Part shown: positions 5,894-6,465 of the stretch, piece after piece | Position numbering within the stretch: position 1 is the first letter of the stretch | Layout of the letters: the number at the start of each line of letters is the position of its first letter | From: JBFJVZ01 sp041623895 | GTDB taxonomy: Bacteria; Planctomycetota; Planctomycetia; Pirellulales; Pirellulaceae | Assembly: GCA_041623895.1 (NCBI GenBank) | Contig: JBFJVZ010000424.1 | Location: 1-6,465 of the forward strand | Length of the DNA: 6,465 nt | Direction: 5' to 3' | Notes under the pieces: generated by a model | Told to the model about the DNA's origin: nothing | Database searches by the model: none | What the model saw: the letters and a program-made list of their open reading frames with translations, nothing else | Program-made: the position numbers and the translations under genes

Positions 5894-6465
5894 ATGAAAG
5901 CCATACTCCGAATCGGAATAGCCGCGTTTTGCCTCCTGTTTTCGTCAGGTTGTACGCTCTGTCATAACCTGTCGCAAACGTCGGTTGTTCAACCAATACA
6001 GTACTGGAATTATTGGGACAAATTGCTGGAGCGTCATCAATTTCGGAAGATGGCCCGGGTGGAACTCGAGCGGGCACGGTCGGCGGCCCGCGCGGAGTCG
6101 GATAACTACTCCTTCCCGCCGTTCTCGATTGACCACGAACGCGGTTTCGAAGACGGCTTTGTGGATTTTTTGATCTATGGCGGACCGGGTAATCCTCCGC
6201 CTCTGCCGCCGCGTCGTTATTGGTGGAGCGATTGCCAAAGCCTTGACGGGTGCGACGCAATCCAGGATTGGTTCCGCGGATTTCAACACGGCGTGGCCGT
6301 TGCCCAGGCGTCGGGCTACCGGGATTGCGTAACGGTTCAAGTGAGTGATGCGTTAGTCAAGGACACATTGCCGGTCTACCTTGGACAGAGGTATGGCAGC
6401 GAGCCTGCTGAAGCCGCCGGCGAGACAGATGGCGGGAAACCGGCAAGCATCCCAGCGATTCCACC
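5894..6465 (+). CDS. Planctomycete-type secreted lipoprotein, function unknown (3' end cut by window edge)
   Basis: From ATG 5894 the frame stays open to the right edge, giving 190 residues and no stop. An ATG at 5886 in another frame meets TGA after three codons, so 5894 is the start. MKAILR followed by a hydrophobic stretch ending SSG-C20 is a lipoprotein signal peptide. The lipobox has Ser rather than Leu at -3, but signal peptidase II cleavage before C20 is likely. The mature part is polar: a Trp/Tyr-rich stretch (QYWNYWDKLLE), a charged helix (about 50-70), then RGFEDGFVDFLIYGG (83-97), PPPLPPRRYW (101-110) and RGFQHGVAVAQASG (128-141). The two RGF segments look like an internal repeat. 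Further cysteines are C23, C114, C120 and C145. The end turns Gly/Pro/Glu-rich, like a disordered tail. From memory, the GFEDGF plus PPLPPRRYW pattern recurs in Planctomycetota, often in several copies per genome; no function is known to me. It probably sits on a membrane facing the periplasm-like space. Confidence 0.85.
   Translation, partial: MKAILRIGIAAFCLLFSSGCTLCHNLSQTSVVQPIQYWNYWDKLLERHQFRKMARVELERARSAARAESDNYSFPPFSIDHERGFEDGFVDFLIYGGPGNPPPLPPRRYWWSDCQSLDGCDAIQDWFRGFQHGVAVAQASGYRDCVTVQVSDALVKDTLPVYLGQRYGSEPAEAAGETDGGKPASIPAIP

Overview
The window (about 55% G+C by eye, not computed) most likely comes from a planctomycete. The best evidence is the truncated lipoprotein at the right edge. 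Its RGFEDGFVDFLIYGG and PPPLPPRRYW segments match, from memory, a short secreted family that I know only from Planctomycetota. Weak Shine-Dalgarno signals, GTG starts and loose gene spacing fit that group. Placement below phylum level (for example Pirellulales) would be a guess.

Minus strand, read right to left from 4545: (1) a 364-aa protein of the uncharacterised nucleotidyltransferase family NTP_transf_5 (PF14907); (2) 133 bp later, a 596-aa half-size ABC exporter of the MsbA/Sav1866 type; (3) 59 bp later, a four-helix membrane protein carrying a glucose/sorbosone-dehydrogenase-like beta-propeller, which runs off the left edge with 489 residues visible and no stop codon. The three could form one operon: nucleotidyl tailoring of a small molecule, peptide or glycan, export across the inner membrane, and an extracytoplasmic propeller enzyme or binding protein. 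That link is inferred from order and strand only.

A 495-bp gap (4546-5040) separates this set from a divergent plus-strand set. It holds no convincing gene but is rich in inverted repeats, including a 13-bp imperfect repeat (4723-4778) enclosing an 8-bp palindrome, and a perfect 7-bp hairpin (4830-4846).

Plus strand: a 195-aa HAD-superfamily protein (5041-5628) whose motif I is D-V-M-D-T, with Met where phosphatases have the acid/base Asp; a GC-rich hairpin right after its stop; a 265-bp spacer with a plausible promoter; and the start of the planctomycete-type lipoprotein (5894 to the right edge).

Both edge genes are open reading frames cut by the window. I see no RNA genes, mobile elements or CRISPR arrays.
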